A DNA stretch of 64,000 nucleotides from Puffinus mauretanicus. Lineage: Eukaryota; Chordata; Aves; Procellariiformes; Procellariidae. The DNA lies in assembly GCA_023333565.1 (NCBI GenBank), contig JAJKFH010002994.1:1612001-1676000 (forward strand). The letters are read 5' to 3'. The notes below the pieces were generated by a model. That model searched no databases. It was given only the letters and a program-made list of their open reading frames with translations, and was not told the origin of the DNA. Below are positions 62,401-64,000 of this stretch, one piece after another. Each line of letters opens with the position of its first letter. The stretch's first letter is position 1. The position numbers and the translations under genes were made by a program.

Positions 62401-63763
62401 CTCTTGCTACTCCCCACCCTGCCTCCCCCCAAAAAACCCAAACAAACCAGCCCAGAAACTGTCCATTGCTGCTTTGTAGGTACTTGCATATTCCTGGCTG
62501 CCAGACCCGTGTGTGCCTCAGAATCCTAATCAAGCTGTCTCCAAAACCAGAGGTAGGAACAAACATCTCGCTGTGTTAGAAAATGTAATTTAGAGTTGCA
62601 TTTCATAACGTACTCTTCGGTTACTATTTCCAGTTTCATCATCCAGAGTCAGATCTTCTGCTTTACTAGGATGAAATTGCTAACCTCTTGGCAGAGATTT
62701 GAGTAATTCTGACAGCAGAGGGCACAGATACTAATAGATGCATGGATCACAATTGCATAGGCCTTATTTCCTTTGCAAGTTAGGCAAAAAGAACCTTTTC
62801 CCTGTTTCTAAAAAGGAAGTATGTGTTGGAGTTGAATCCTTAATAGCACTATGGTAAGTGGATTAAAGAAAAATAAAATTATTTTTTCAGTGACCTTTAT
62901 TTCACCATTATTCTGGTGAATTTTTTTAGCCACAACAATCTGGCGAGGTTCTGCCTTCCCTGTTACAGTGAAGGGTTGCAGACAAAATGTGTCAGACAAG
63001 CTTATTCATGCTAATGACAGCCATCCGTTTTTTCTTACCAGCAAAGTGCTCTCCTTGCAGAGTTTTCATTTAAATCCATGAAAAAAAGCCTTTCTCTCCT
63101 GAGAAATGGTCAAAGGCCTCTCCACCTCTATTTTTATTTCTTTGTCCTCATCTTTTATTCTTTAGTAGCATAGGTGCACCTCTTTCCTTTTTGCTTTAAG
63201 TTTTGATGATTTTGACCTATGAATGGCATGGGTAACAGAAACTTGATCTTCCAATGCAAAACATATCCCATTACTTCATCAGTTTTCCCATTCAGACAGC
63301 AAAGCATATTTCTTATACACGTGGCCTCATCTGCCTGTGTGGTAGAACAGCGTTGCGCTTTTAAAAATTTCTCCAGTTTCTATTTTTTTCTGATTTCACT
63401 ATTTTTATTGATTAGTTTGGTTAAGATTTGAAGCCTTGGCAAGTCTGGCTTGCAAAGTAGGTTTTGGTGAAAACTGAGAAAGCAGTTTAGAAATCTAAAC
63501 TCTAGTCTCATTTTTGGCACTGATTTGTCCAAGTGAGTGACAGTCAAATTCACCTTCTTTGCTTCCCCCAGGCTTACCAGATGGGGGTTGGGATGGTGAA
63601 TGCAATGAGACGCAGATCCTCTGCAGCACTGGGAACAGTACGAAAGCTCACAAGTGTCTGAAATGTGGAGAGTGTTGCTTGTTATCTCAACAGATGACTC
63701 TTGCCTGTTGCATTGCTTGTTGCTCAGTCATTAAGCATAACCTAAAAGCAATTCTTCTCATAG

Positions 63764-63943
63764 GGAGACATAGAAGGCTCCTGCCATGATTGTTCTGAAG
63801 GGAAAGATTTTTCTTCTGCTGCTTATGATATCAGCGTTCCCAAATACTTCATTAATGTGCAGAGAGTGAAGGGAAAAATCAGTATTTTTGAAGATCTGCC
63901 TTGTGATTATGATTCTGATGAGCTGCTCCTGGGCCACAGATAA
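63764..63943 (+). CDS. Candidate terminal coding exon of an unidentified gene
   Basis: A pyrimidine-containing acceptor (ATTCTTCTCATAG) is followed at once by 59 open codons and TAA at 63941-63943; the frame is closed directly upstream by the TAG of the acceptor itself. The translation looks protein-like. It has tyrosines in YDISV and YFINV contexts, a basic VQRVKGK patch, then an acidic end, FEDLPCDYDSDELLLGHR, with a DxxxLL-type dileucine sorting pattern. This would suit the cytoplasmic tail of a membrane protein. I do not recognise the family, and a chance open frame of this length is possible. Confidence 0.3.
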   Translation, partial: GDIEGSCHDCSEGKDFSSAAYDISVPKYFINVQRVKGKISIFEDLPCDYDSDELLLGHR

Positions 63944-64000
63944 GTTGGCATCACAGCAACCAGGTGTTTGCAAACAACAGCAGCAGAGAGAATGTGTGAA

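Larger units (their letters stand above)
40991..63763. other. Downstream intergenic DNA, no confirmed gene
   Basis: Nearly 23 kb without a recognisable gene on either strand. SPNS2, expected next in mammals, was looked for by its helix motifs and not found. Exon-like segments with fair splice signals occur at 48142-48189, 54971-55145, 55662-55880 and 62480-62552. None has a recognisable domain. Simple repeats are listed separately. Confidence 0.55.

Overview
The window is vertebrate nuclear DNA, almost certainly from a bird. The clearest sign is the 3' end of a CR1 retrotransposon at about 18748-18846, which ends in the avian tandem ATTCTATG units. Sparse repeats, compact introns and one well-preserved multi-exon gene fit this. 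The version of the CR1 end looks like those common in neoavian birds, but the species cannot be fixed from this window.

One gene can be assembled with confidence: SPNS3 (spinster homologue 3, a 12-helix major facilitator superfamily protein), on the + strand. Eleven coding exons from 11056 to 40705 join through GT-AG introns into one open frame of 498 codons. Every junction keeps the frame and gives a family-consistent sequence. The paralogues SPNS1 and SPNS2 export lysophospholipids and sphingosine-1-phosphate; the substrate of SPNS3 is poorly defined.

Layout. 1-8869: AT-rich DNA with no recognisable gene, only a hairpin-forming segment near 3.3 kb and one weak exon candidate. 8870-9090: a CpG island with GC boxes and a CTCF-like motif, a plausible promoter for SPNS3 or for a divergent neighbour. 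9091-11055: proximal upstream DNA. 11056-40705: SPNS3. Intron 1 holds a solo endogenous-retrovirus LTR in antisense orientation with an intact 4-bp target duplication. Intron 5 holds the CR1 fragment just upstream of exon 6. Intron 6 holds a second, isolated CpG island. 40706-40990: short 3' UTR with two AATAAA signals. 40991-64000: 23 kb without a recognisable gene, with several exon-like segments that have reasonable splice signals; the best ends in an acidic, dileucine-containing tail at 63764-63943. SPNS2, the usual downstream neighbour of SPNS3 in mammals, is not seen here.

No CRISPR array, operon, tRNA or rRNA gene was seen. No unmistakable new biological system was found. The points most worth checking are the altered ion-coupling position in SPNS3, the intronic CpG island, the CR1 beside a splice acceptor and the possible terminal coding exon at the right edge.
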